Positions 1 through 42,000 of a DNA stretch of 64,000 nucleotides are shown here, piece after piece. The DNA is from Echiichthys vipera (taxonomy: Eukaryota; Chordata; Actinopteri; Perciformes; Trachinidae), in contig OY829651.1 of assembly GCA_963691815.1 (NCBI GenBank), positions 11,276,417 to 11,340,416 of the forward strand, given 5' to 3'. Every line of letters begins with the position of its first letter. The first letter of the stretch is position 1. The notes beneath the pieces are model-generated. The model searched no databases. It was not told the DNA's origin and worked only from the letters and a program-made list of their open reading frames with translations. Made by a program: the position numbers and the translations under genes.

Positions 1-3000
1 TTCTCTCAGTCAGTCACCCTCTGCTTTCCGTGTTTCTCTTTCATTAAAGGCCATCGACATCCAACACAATAATCCAATCAAACACTTATTTCTATTCATG
101 AGTTTGTCTTTCGCTTGCGTAGTTCCACATGCAAATGCTAACACTGACACTTGTCTCCCATGAGGCAGTTCAGCACACCACACCTGTGAACAAAGACACA
201 TCCATTTTCACAGGGCTCTGCTTTTGTCAGAGACCGCCATCCAAGTCACATTATCACTTCTGTCACCTTGAAGAGAATAACCTTTAATTACCTTTAAGCT
301 CTTTGCATTGTCCCTGTTTTGATCATTTTAGAAATAGTCAATTTACTGAATGCCATAGCAACAAAACATGTGATTCAGTAACATTTTTAATCAGCTACGA
401 AAATGTGGAATTGCATCCATTTACCGAATACCTTCATACTCTGTGTAGAGGCCATGCACTTGCAGAGACTAGCTATGTGCAGATGTTTGTACAGCTTTCT
501 TGACTGTAACTGAGTGTGATGGACCACCTACATCACACAATCTTAGCAGGTGGGCAGAGTTGGGTTTCCATCATTACTTAGCTGACATTTTGCTGCCCCC
601 AAATCACAACAAGGAAGCATTATCCATCAAAGGAGTTCTATGCATTGGAAGCTGTCCCAGACCTGCCACTGCTTCTAAGGCATTCCTCCCTTTGATAAAG
701 TGCTGACTTCCCATTTGGCACCTGTTTCTGCTAACTGGTCAGGGAATACGAGACCTTATGGTTGTGTCCCTGTTAGCAGGAAAAATGAAAAACCTGACCA
801 GGAGCTTTGCTGCTACCACAGGTTGTGTCGGGACCCTAACCACAGCTAGTTTCTGAAATGTCTTGCTAGGCTTGACTGCCTTCCATCAAAAACATAGGGG
901 ATGTCTCCGGGGTGCTTTGCTCTCACCAGAAGGGATGGTTTGACCACTTAGTGCTTCTAAAGAGGAGGAAAAGCTTAGTTAAAGCATCCTCTCCCTCTGT
1001 TTTCTGAGTTTTCCTCCCATCCTTCTGCCGCGGATGAAATGCCGCTCTGTGTTGGCCGTGCAAAACCAAGGCATATCTCACAGGGTTAGGCGCTAGTACT
1101 GTATAAATACACTGGGACTCTGCAATTTATTCAATTTGTTGCAGTTAGATTTTTGTTTAGTTTTTTTTCTACCAATGTTTTGGCCACAAAGTTCTCAAAT
1201 AAAATGATTTTAACTGATGTCTTATCCAGCTGACATCATGTTTACTAGCTTTTTACAACTAGGCAAGGCTCACACTAAAGTAGTTTTGTCAATTTTAAAG
1301 TCCTCCTCTTGTGTTTCTTACCATACTTGCTAATTAATTTGTTGTGGATTGATTCCAGGCTTTGTGCACAATAACAAATATCTACTCACTAACTGATTGA
1401 TATGTCCTTGTACATAAAATATTATAGGGAAGGTTTTCGTTGCCACCGTACTCTATGGGGGAATTGGTGGGTCTATGTTAATCTTAAATAAGTCATGGAG
1501 TGTGGTCTATAACTACTCTGTAAAGTGTCCTGAGATAACTTTTGTTATGATTTGGCACTATAAATAAAATTGAATTGAATTGAAAATTGAATTGAATAAC
1601 TTTTATATTAACTCGATCAAAGATTGGTTTATATTGCTTCGACAAGCTTAACAACCGCCTCCTATTATTTGAATTTTTCAGCCTGTAGCTTTAAAGGGAC
1701 ATCAATGAAGTAGCCCCACAGCAGTGCAGAGTGAGGAACGTCCTGTCAAAACAATAAAAAATGAATAGCAACATATGTACAACAACCATATAGCTGGATC
1801 CCCAATGTATACATCATATGTCAGCATATAAACAAAAATTCTGATATGAATTATTATACATTAAAACACACAGAACATAAATACTGCCAATAATTATAGA
1901 GAAAAAGCAGTATATTACATGTATAGTGTCCACCATTCCCCATATACCAATGAAACTGGAGTAAATTACAATAATTTTTTCAAGGCTTAACACTAGTGTC
2001 CAATTTAAGAGCCTCTATACACACATAATACAAACTCAGGCACCTTATAGGAAAATGGTAATATCAATACATAATCTAGCCTGAAGCTGATGTAGTTCTA
2101 ACCCTTAACATATCGATAGTCGACAGCATGCAGTATGTGATGGTGGCAAGATGCATGGAGTTCTACAGCAAGCGTGTTGTTTTTATAATGGCATTGCTTT
2201 GAGTGATGCAGTAAATATATTCAGATGAAATGCTGAGTTCACTGTCTTCAGCTGTAGTCTAACAAGATAGCCTCCAAAGTACCATGATGGTCTCTCCAGA
2301 GAAGGAAGGAAAGCAGCCAGTCTGCAAAAAACATAAAAAGAGTTCATCTCGCTGAAGTATTTATGATTCTAAACGAATGCCTTCACACACATGAATGCCG
2401 TCACAAAAGTCATTTGCTATAGGTGAGTAGATTAAAGATTAATTACACAAGGACTCATCAACAACAAAAAGGAAATGCCTCCTTTTACTTCTGCTCCTAT
2501 TGCTTTGTTGATTAGGCTTCTGTTCTGGCTTTTTACTATTCATATTGTGTAGATCAAACTATAGGACCATAATCGCTGTATAAACTATGTTAATAATAAC
2601 CAATATTCCAAATCTTAGACCATAGCTTTAAATGACTTTTGTGCTAATGTATGCTCAAGCTTTGGTCAACCACATTACCACCATGTAGGTTTCTTTAGAT
2701 AATCAGGCATCAGACATGTAAAAGAACACTTTCAAAGCCTATGTCAAATATATGTATAAATGAATGAATAAATGTCTACACTAACTTCTTATGATGTGAT
2801 TCTTCTGTCTGATCTGAGCTGGATTACCTCCTTCGACCAAACAATGTGGGGTGTTTCTTGCCTTTTTGTACATGAAAAAAAGAACCAACCAAATGTACAT
2901 TTACCTCTGTTAGTATTGTGACAGAAAGAGATGACTGAGACTTCACATGGCTCCCATCGGTATTATATTTGGCTGTTACACATTATGAACATAAGGTCTC

Positions 3001-4192
3001 AAATGACTCCTAAAATTAGAACCAGATTTCCTATAAACCCTACTTCTTTGTGCCACACAAAGGATGCTTCTTTGGTTAAAAGTTTTCCTCTTTGCCTTAG
3101 GGAAGACAGTAAACAAGAGTTTGAGTCAATCTACCATCTGCTAGTGCCAAAAACTCTCAAAGCTTTCATGCAATTTGCACTCGAAGAACAACATCCTATT
3201 TCAAATTTTAGTCTCTCTTCACACCATGAAACTGCAAATTTAGATACAGGATGTAAAATGCAGTTTAGGGGCCAGTAAATCCTGCTAATGTTGTCACTGA
3301 TGTTCCCATCAAGTTACAGTACACAATATTTAAAAATGAACGTAAAAAATGATTTGATAATGCTACATTTAGAATTTAAAACATACATTTATTCAGTGTA
3401 TTCTCTGAATAATTATCTTCCAATAAAACAGTTTCAATTCCAAGGACAGTAGCCCGCTTTAGCTCTTAGCATTTTTCCTAAGCAAGAGATCTCTCAGGGG
3501 ACCTACTATTAGAACCAATTCCACAAGTAAACAACCATTTCTCTTTCTCCAATAGCACAATAACTGTTCCATTTGAAGATAATAAGTGCTGTGTGGAAAT
3601 CTGTTGGACCAAGTATTAACCATTGGTCTGTGCAGCCTAATAGGTGAGGAGATTTGGAAATGTTTGTGTCAGTAAATACAGAGCATAGAACCAAAAGACA
3701 GAATTATGTTTGCGTCTCCTTTTACTGCATTAAAACTTCACTCCCCTATAAATGATGTACTATCATTAAACTTCAAAGAACCAAAGGATACATACATACA
3801 CCGTGTCTACACAGTCAAGAGTTTCTGATCCTATACGCCCCTGTCAAGGACAACTTTTTTCAGTACGAGAACTTTGCTGTAATAATATCATCAAAAGCCC
3901 ACAGCTGATCAACTGATCAAGACAAGATGAGGAAAAATATATTTGAGGTATGAGATTGGAGGAGTTTAATGATGTGGTCTTTTAATGATGGTGTCAAATA
4001 AGTTTGAAATACACTAGAATGAGTTTCAATGGGACCCTCTGTGGCATGCTATGTGTCAATGTAAATAATGACAAAAGAATATGTAGATATGTAGACATCA
4101 GTTTTTTCCCCAGCTGACTTAAATGTTTCCCTCTTTCTTTCTCTTTTTCTTTTTACCCTTCTCTTCATCTCTACATTTCTTCCTCACCACAG
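1..4192 (+). other. enox2 intron sequence upstream of exon A
   Basis: AT-rich non-coding sequence. It holds one retroelement tail (about 1434-1606) and otherwise no recognised exon, RNA gene or conserved frame. I looked for the preceding ENOX exon, which should end in the ...ILTQF segment, and did not find it, so the intron extends beyond the left edge. Confidence 0.7.
1434..1606 (+). mobile_element. 3' tail of a teleost non-LTR retroelement (copy 1)
   Basis: The order is ATGGGGGAATTGGTGGGTCT, CTGTAAAGTGTCCTGAGATA, ATGATTTGGCACTATAAATA, then AATTGAATTGAATTG repeats. This order of blocks is a very common teleost element end, which I know as a retroelement 3' terminus without being sure of the family name. 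Two further copies occur in the window (12960-13047 and 62366-62498). Confidence 0.7.
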
Positions 4193-34035
<29,843 letters not shown>

Positions 34036-34213
34036 ACTCTGTTGGCAACGATTCTGGGACATGGAGGAGACAACAGGTAGACAAGGCAACACAACACAGG
34101 TACATCGAGGACACGTGGAGGAATCAAATCCTGCCCACATCTACTGGAGAACTGGACTACACCTGCAAAGAAAAGAGCACAAATTATTCAGCTGTGTGAT
34201 TGGCAGAGTGATA

Positions 34214-34219
34214 AATAAA
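34214..34219 (+). promoter_or_regulatory. possible proximal polyadenylation signal of enox2
   Basis: AATAAA 179 bp after the stop codon, followed by TTATTGTGATGG, which is moderately GT-rich. Confidence 0.5.
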
Positions 34220-35251
34220 CAGGTTATTGTGATGGCAAATTAATTGGTGGCATCTCTATGGTGACCAGGAGTTGGATGTGTTTCTATGGTGACAGTTGCG
34301 TCATCTCTCACTCTCTCCTCTTTAAATTAACTCCTGGGATTTAACTAAAAGTTCCAACCTCAGCGGAGTCATGGGAATGTGTTGTGTCTTTATACTCGAG
34401 CCCACAGTTTGTGCAGCATACTGGCAGACCTGGACTAAAGGGCTATGCAGGAAGGTCATCAGGGTGTTCTTCAACCTCAAAACTCTGGCTTCCTTTTTCG
34501 CCTCTTCTTGATTTTGTAGAATCATGTGAAATAAATTATTTCTCCTTCACCTTTCTATGTAGGCTATTGAAAGTGCATAAGAGACGGATACCAGTGATGT
34601 TCTTGCCATTATAAATCAAGGAAAGGATAAATTGGCTGTCAGATGACATTCACACAGTGCCTTCCAGGTCTGGTTCATTCAACAGAGGCAGACTATTATC
34701 TTTGTCCAATTGAAATCCAAATTATTTCATGTGAATTACAACAGACTCTTTTCTTCTGCTGCTTTCGTAAAATGTAGTTTCAAGTATGTGATAAGTGTAT
34801 TCACTGCCTCATGGTAGAACAGAGTGAAAAGTAGTTTATTTTTGTTTGTTAGAAGGTTCAAACAGTTCACGATAAAGTAGTTGATGCATTAATGGTGGAA
34901 CAACAATTTTGAGCACATCAAAGGAAGTAAAATGCATTTAAAACTAGAGCGCCTGGTTCAAACACGTGGCTTTACAGGAAGATGAAACAAAATAATGGGA
35001 CAAAACCTGGACACAACATCTAAAGGTGGTGACTTTTGGGAAAACTATTCATGCTTTATGTCTGTCCAATCTTAACTTTATCATCCTAGTTTCTCATAAT
35101 GGATGTTATGAATCTGCCTCGTGTTTTTTCTGTAATGCACTTGTGAGTACACATCTATCATCGGCCTAACTATGCTGAAGATGAGCTCCTACTGCCATCT
35201 ATTGGAGTCATTTAACAGTCGGCGCTTTACAACTGTCAATGCCCTTGGCTC

Positions 35252-35257
35252 AATAAA
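35252..35257 (+). promoter_or_regulatory. probable distal polyadenylation signal of enox2
   Basis: AATAAA with a strong GT-rich downstream element at about 35270-35292. Confidence 0.6.
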
Positions 35258-35302
35258 GGATGGCATTGTGCTGATGCTGTGTGTGATGGTGCACTTCTGT
35301 TC

Positions 35303-35386
35303 AGTGACTGGTGGTGCATGTTAAGTATTTTTCTTTTGATATCGAGGAGGTTCAGTACAATGAAAAATGTTCACCCGGTTTCCTTC
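35303..35386 (+). repeat. dispersed direct repeat, copy 1 (partner 37499-37583)
   Basis: Shares GCATGTTAAGTATTTTT, a GATATC.AGGAGGTT block and TACAATGAAAAAT.TTCAC with the partner in slc4a11 intron 17, about 85 percent identical over 85 bp in the same orientation. It lies between the two convergent polyadenylation signals. Confidence 0.8.
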
Positions 35387-35393
35387 AAAGGGC

Positions 35394-35399
35394 TTTATT
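35394..35399 (-). promoter_or_regulatory. probable polyadenylation signal of slc4a11
   Basis: Plus-strand TTTATT (AATAAA on the - strand) 575 bp downstream of the slc4a11 stop codon. The 3' UTR would be 35973 down to about 35375. Confidence 0.55.
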
Positions 35400-35973
35400 T
35401 GTGTAACAACAGTTTAATTTAATCCAAACATTACAATGCACAGAACAAATTACCTTTATGCTAACATACTTTATCATGTTGTGTGACATCTGGCGTCACT
35501 GTGGTTGATTCAGTCGATATCAGTGCGAGGTGACACTTCACTCTGCATGTTTTCAACTATGAGAAATCCCTTCTCACTTTGTTAAGTGATTATGGATTTT
35601 CTATGGTTATCACATCACACTTTAAACCCAAGTAGGAAGCAGAACAAACAGCTCTCTATCAAACAATACGATTGATGACAAAAAAAAAGGAAAACAGAAG
35701 AAACACCTTCTTGAGTATATTATTAAATACAATACAGATGCAGGAATGTTAGACATTAAAGTCAATCAGCTTCACTGATGGTAGATGTGTGAAGAACAAT
35801 GAGAAAGCTTATGAGGGGTGTGAATGGTCGTCCGGTCACCAGCAGAGTGCTTGCATCCAAATCCTGCAGTCCAAATGCATTTTGTTTAGTTTCTAACACA
35901 ATCATTTAGTTCTGAGTCTGTTTCCCTTCCAACTGGAGGAAATAAATCCTTTCGTAAGGTGTGCTCTGTGGTT

Positions 35974-36040
35974 CTACATGTGCTGGGCGTCCATGATATC
36001 CAGATATTTGGCGTCGATCACTCGGGGAAGCAGGCTGGTC
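35974..36040 (-). CDS. slc4a11: slc4a11 exon 20 (terminal)
   Basis: It encodes TSLLPRVIDAKYLDIMDAQH and a final Met, then TAG at 35976-35974. The acceptor is TTTATCTCAG. It is the conserved cytoplasmic C-terminus of SLC4A11. Confidence 0.97.
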
Positions 36041-39000
36041 CTGAGATAAAATAAAAAGAGAGATACTGTAAAGTTATATGCGTTGTATGGGAATAGTATG
36101 TAAAGGTATATATCCTTCAGACTCAAACATTATGATAATTTTTTCATCCATGCCACTAGTTACTTAGACTAAAAATGTGCCATCACTAAGCCCAAGCAGA
36201 GAAAACAATAATTAAATCACCCATTATTTTCTCAGACTCAAGAAAGCTCCCTCGAGCGCCACAGAAGACTTTATCCAACTGTTTTCATTAGTAAACTGAT
36301 CTAGAGTGGATCATTAATCTTTGCCGAATGTCAACATGCAGATGTCGTAGCACTGTGTTGGTTTCCATGGTCCCGCTCTGCCCCCTGTTGGCCTGGGTTG
36401 TCTTACCTGACAGGAACCAGCAGGATCATCAGAAGGGGGAAGACCATCTTCATGTAGGGCAGAGGATACATCCCAAACGCACACAGGATGATCAGCTGGA
36501 TCATCTGTAGTGTTGTGAAGAAGTGGATCTTCCTCTGAGGCACACGGCGGATGTAGTGTGTGGGAGGGTAGGAGGTCTACACAAAGAAATGCCAGTTTGA
36601 TGTGGTTACAATGTTTTCAAAGGACATTTTACTCAATATTTTGTTTTGCTAATATAAAAGTGGAGGACAGCCCATGATCGACAGGAAAATGGGGAGAGGA
36701 TTATATGCAGCAAAAGACCATGGGTTGCTGCAGAAAAGAAAAAACTAAATTGCTGTCACTTTAACTCTTAACTTTCTCTGCCCGCTGACTATCTGGATAC
36801 CATGTTTTTTCAAGCCTCTACCACTGCGTCAGCCACCATGTGAAGTGTAATGGATAAACAGGAAAAACAAACCGATCGACCATTCACACCACAGTGTCCT
36901 CCCTGCTCACCTGTTCCTTAAGCAGCAGGGCCATGCGGTCCACCATCTGGTTCCCATCAAGCGAAGTGGCTGCGATGTAGAGGAAGAGGCCGTAGAGGAC
37001 GGGCTTGGGGATCCACTGTAGAGGAATGGGCAGCATGAACGCAGAGAGGCCGATCAGGATGTTGGCCACCAGCGAGGTCAGACGAGTCTCCTTCACACTA
37101 ACAATACTGTTTGACACAAAGGCAGAGAAAATAATAAACACTTCTTATCTGACTAGAGAACATGTACAGTACTTATCTTGATTAATACTGTTATTTGTAA
37201 CCTCTTATCTTATATTATGGCCTAAGTGTGGACAAGATGTCAAACAAAGAGTGATTTTTACTTTACAGGCCCTAAACAGGTGTTTTGGGGCAAACAAAAA
37301 TAAGAAAGAAGTCCTAATTTTTTATTTTTATTATTTGTATCCCTTTAATCATATTGTTGGGAACCAGTGATGGCATTGATGATTTTTTAACCAGCTAAAT
37401 TATAATTATTTACCTCAAATATCTTAATGAATAAATTATCAACTCTAATTTATAGTTAATATATTTTAATAAATACATGTTTTTTTGTTTTACTGTTAAG
37501 TGACTGGAAGTGCATGTTAAGTATTTTTTATGTTGATATCAAGGAGGTTTGGTACAATGAAAAATATTCACTCAGTTTCCTGTAGATTTTAGTTTGAATT
37601 TGAATAAAGCCAAAGTATCACAAAGCATATTTTATATTATTTATATATTTTTAGTTATTTTCTCAGTACTTGAACCGGCATCATTGTAACAAAGACTCAG
37701 ACAGACAACAGACAGTTGAAAGAGTTTTCGACAAGCTGGAGTTTTTTGTCTGGATGTCTTTCAAAGCACCTCTTGGTTTTTTCCCTTGTTTCAACTTTAC
37801 TCACGTTGTGTAGAGGTGTCCGTTCTCTACGTGCTGTTCCACTTTAGCCAGCTGACGGGCGTGCAGGGAGGAATGCGGGAAGGCAGCGTGCATCCATGGC
37901 AACCCCAGACAGGACATGAGGATGTTGATGAAGCCAGTCAGCATTAAGTCCCAGTGGAACGCTGTACCTTTTAGCAACCTGGTTCACACACAAGTGGTTT
38001 GTCCATGAAAGACATTAGCGGTACAATATGACCTATATAGAATATAGATCAAACACTCCAGACTTATACAATAAATAAGAAACACTGTGAAGGACATATG
38101 TTACAGTGCATGTTAAATTTCTTGTCACAGTTCAAAGTCGGGGTCTTACTTGTGTTCTGGTACATGCGTGAGTGAGATGACAATGTTCTGGTCGATGAAA
38201 ATGAGCAATGCAAGAAGGAAACCCAGCCCGACGGCGCTCAATGTGTTCATTCCCGACAGCTTGTTAAATGGAGGGAAGTTGAAGATGGGGCCGTCGTGAA
38301 CACTGAACATGGGAACTAATAGAATGGAAAACATAAACATCTCTAACATAATTTTATCACATTTCCAAGGTAAAAAAGGGGTGACTACATGATGGAAGAA
38401 ATGCCTGAATAGTAAACTTTGATGCTAGCAAGCTCTGTTTTATAACCCAGTGTCTCTGGCCCACATTGAGTCAGACCCCACACTGTGTTGAAAGCTCACT
38501 CAGAGCAAATATTTTCCTTTTTTCCACCTCCAACAGAGGACTTATGAACAGTGAAAACTGTTCTGTGCCAAGGTTGTGACTTTAAGTCTCGAGGGTGCTA
38601 TGCTTTCAGTTATTTTATTTGAGAGATCTGTACTCACGCTGTATGTCAAGGAAAAGGTAGGAGCCAATGAAGGAGAATATCACCACAGAGATCGGCAAAG
38701 CACAGTCAGACACCACCTCTCTGACTTTGTCATTGAGATACGGGCTGCGAGGAAAAGAAACCCATATTTCAACAATTTATGACAACTCTGATGTCATAAA
38801 TATGTACGTTTTACTTACAGCCATTACTCTATTTGCTAATATAAACCATGTCAAGTAATGAAAGTTTGAAAGGGAAGTAATCATAACAAAAACACACACT
38901 TTTATCTACCTCATGTATTACATTATTACACCTGGAGCCAGATGCATAAAAGATGCATACGCACACCAAATGTGAATGCATTTGCCCTCACATGAACTGG

Positions 39001-42000
39001 TATTTATAAGGAAACAAAGTGCGGTGAAAATGTGCGCACCTGACCCAGTTGTACGGCAACATTCATTTGTTTACTTCACCAAAGGCTACTTGCTGTGTAT
39101 ATTTCATATCATTTAAATAAATGGTCCTTTAAGTGAACATACCTCCTCTTGATGAGGTAGAGGGCGTAACCCAGCCACAAAGTCCCCAACATGAGCAGCA
39201 GACAGAGGACAGGCCTTTCTCTTGTTGTCAGCACCAGGGACTCGGGCAGGAAGACTAATGCATGCCCTTCTGCGTGTCCCATCAGTGACATGGTGTCATT
39301 AAGATGCTCGGGCGTGTTTCCTGTCTGGTTCTTCATCTTCTCTAGAATCTCACCAATCTGCTGAAGCACCAGCGTGCTGTTTGAGGTTGCCAGTGTAGGC
39401 CCGTGGTAGAAGTGCTTGAAAACTAGGAAGTGTGGGTGAAAAAAGAAAGGGGTGAAAAGATCATTTTCACATGAGGGCAAACATACACCTTTGCTTGTTC
39501 AGTTGCCCAAATTAATTCTGATTTCTAAGGCAGGTAATTGCTGCTTCCATGCTCTCGTTTTTAACAAATTTTGTTCATGTTATAATAACTAATAAGATAG
39601 ATTTTACATACCAAACTCTGAAGTTTCATCATTTGATATGTTGAATTTTTTTTCAATAGAGATTTTTTATTATCTCGCTACCACAAGAAAATATGTCATA
39701 ATGTACATGAACTATATCCGGATACGTGAAAAAGCATATTGTAAAATGAGAAAAATTTCCTGTGATAAGAAAACGTATGATATAATAGTATGAGAGAGAG
39801 TATATGATGATATATACATATAGACATATACAGTATATGATGGTGATATAAATACATGTAGACATACAGGTATATATGATGATGATGATGATGATGATAT
39901 ATATACTTATTTACTCAACTATATTTATTCCTGCTCTTATAGAAAACATTTCACATATTTGTCAAGTCCTAAAAATGATCTAAGGCTGAAGTAGAGACGA
40001 TAAAATGACACACTGTTTGAGTGTTTTCATCCATATTGCGCGACCTTATGGATATAATCCCCTTTTTATGTATTCATTCACAGTATATTTCCAGCCATTG
40101 GAGCAGCCAACTGAGCAGGCAGTTGGATGTAGTTTAGTGAAAAACTACAACTAACTGAGGCTTAAAGAGGAAAGAAGAAAACTGTAGAATCCATCATGCT
40201 TATCCATTTATTTCCTGTCTTGTGAAAAAGATATCAGCAGACGCTGTGTGAAAGACTACATTATACTTACATTATAGAGTTTTCTGTGTTTCCACAACAT
40301 AACAGGGGGCCTGTTTGATTTCATGCTTGCTTTTCCACTAAAGATTCTGTGACGGATATGTACTGTATATTTGCTACATTACCTACAACAAACGCTATGC
40401 AGGATGTTTAGACATCCCCGACAGCGTGGAGAGATAGCTGTGCTGCAGAAGCATTGAAAACATGTTTTATGAAGTCTGACCTTGGCTTGACTTACTTTTG
40501 ACTGTGCCTTTCACTGCATCCCCGACAAATGCTATGGAGATGAACAATGCAATGACTTCTTCTGTTGAGCTGGAAGATAAAAAAAAAATGCACAAAAAAA
40601 GAAAGAAGCATACTGTGATCATTAATGTTTTATGAAAATACTGTTTTTCATACAGACACAGACATAACAGTCTGTTCAAGGTGAAATGAAAGCCCAGATA
40701 GTGAGAAAGTGCACATTGAACTAAATCAATAATTATGGCTGAAAACAGGAAGTCACAACAGCAACAACATGTGTCTTCTCTTATCAATGACCTCCCCTCA
40801 GTGCATGGCCACACGGTTAGTCACATATATTACAAGTTGGGGGCTTTTATCTGCGATATGTCACCGTAACAAATGTGGTGTTGTGTATTCACCGTTTGAA
40901 GAGTTTCATAAACAGGCTGACATTGAATAAGCCTCCGATGATTAGAAACAGACTGTTCCATAAACCGATGCAGGCGTAGAAAGCATCGAAGTCAAGGTCG
41001 TAGTCGTCGCAGATTCCCCTGATGACTAAAAGACATACAGAAAAATACACACATGCATTTTATTGCATTATAACAAACAATTTCACAGAAGCTGTCTGGT
41101 AACCTGGTTCCAAAGTTTTACAGGGATAGTTTGGATATTTTGAAGTGGGGTTGTATGAGGTAGTTATCCATAAAAGTGTGTTACCTGCAATAGATGGCGA
41201 TCTGCACTCCCCTAGTTTATATGAGCAATATACAGTAGATCGAGCTTAACGTTGTGATCATGTATATATTGCTATTTGTTGTGTGCTGTATTTGAACAAA
41301 TTGTGTTTTGATGTTTTGTCAACATATTACTGAATTTCCATGCCAATAAAGCAGTGTATGCTATATTAAGAATATTTTTACAGCTTTACCTTGCCATCAG
41401 ACAGCCTGTTAAAGTTTACACGGACTCCACTGACGATAACAATCATTTTGCCATGCAGAACAGAGGAGTTGCTGGCCTACTATAGCCTTGGTTGTTAAGT
41501 TTGTTTTTTTGTGTTGTTAGATGTAACCCTTAAACACTAAACTCCAACAATAACACAAACAAACTAACCCATTGAAGCAGCCGTAGACAAGCAACTTGGA
41601 TATTTTGAGATAAAATTTTTGTCTTTTTCAATGGAGTCTGGCGGCTTTGACGAGAGCATAGAGCAGCCTCAGTTCCCCCTGTGTAAACTTTAAAAGGGCT
41701 CTCTGATGGCAAGGTAAAGCAGTGAAAATTGTCCAAATACAGATTACGCTTGTTTAAACTGATATTGATTTTTTTTTTAGGTGACCAAAACACGTTAAGC
41801 TGCTGTTCCCATCCACAACTGTACATTGCTTAGCTTCCGTGCCTGTACTCCTGCATGCTTCTTCAAATTGGAGGCGTGCCAACCGTCATCTACTGCAGGT
41901 AACACACTGACTATGGATAAGTACCTCATACAACCCCTCTTCAAAAAAACCCAACTACCCCTTTAATTCACCTGTTTTAACAGTAGGACACAAAACACAC

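Larger units (their letters stand above)
34036..35280 (+). other. enox2 3' untranslated region
   Basis: No frame continues past the TAG. Three AATAAA signals occur, at 34214-34219, 34530-34535 and 35252-35257. The last is followed within 30 bp by a GT-rich run (GCTGTGTGTGATGGTG), the usual downstream element, so it is the best full-length 3' end. Shorter transcripts from the first two are possible. Confidence 0.65.

Noticed and set aside
2931..3278. 115-residue frame on the + strand
   Set aside because: No recognisable domain, no splice or start context, and in an intron of enox2; chance frame in AT-rich DNA.
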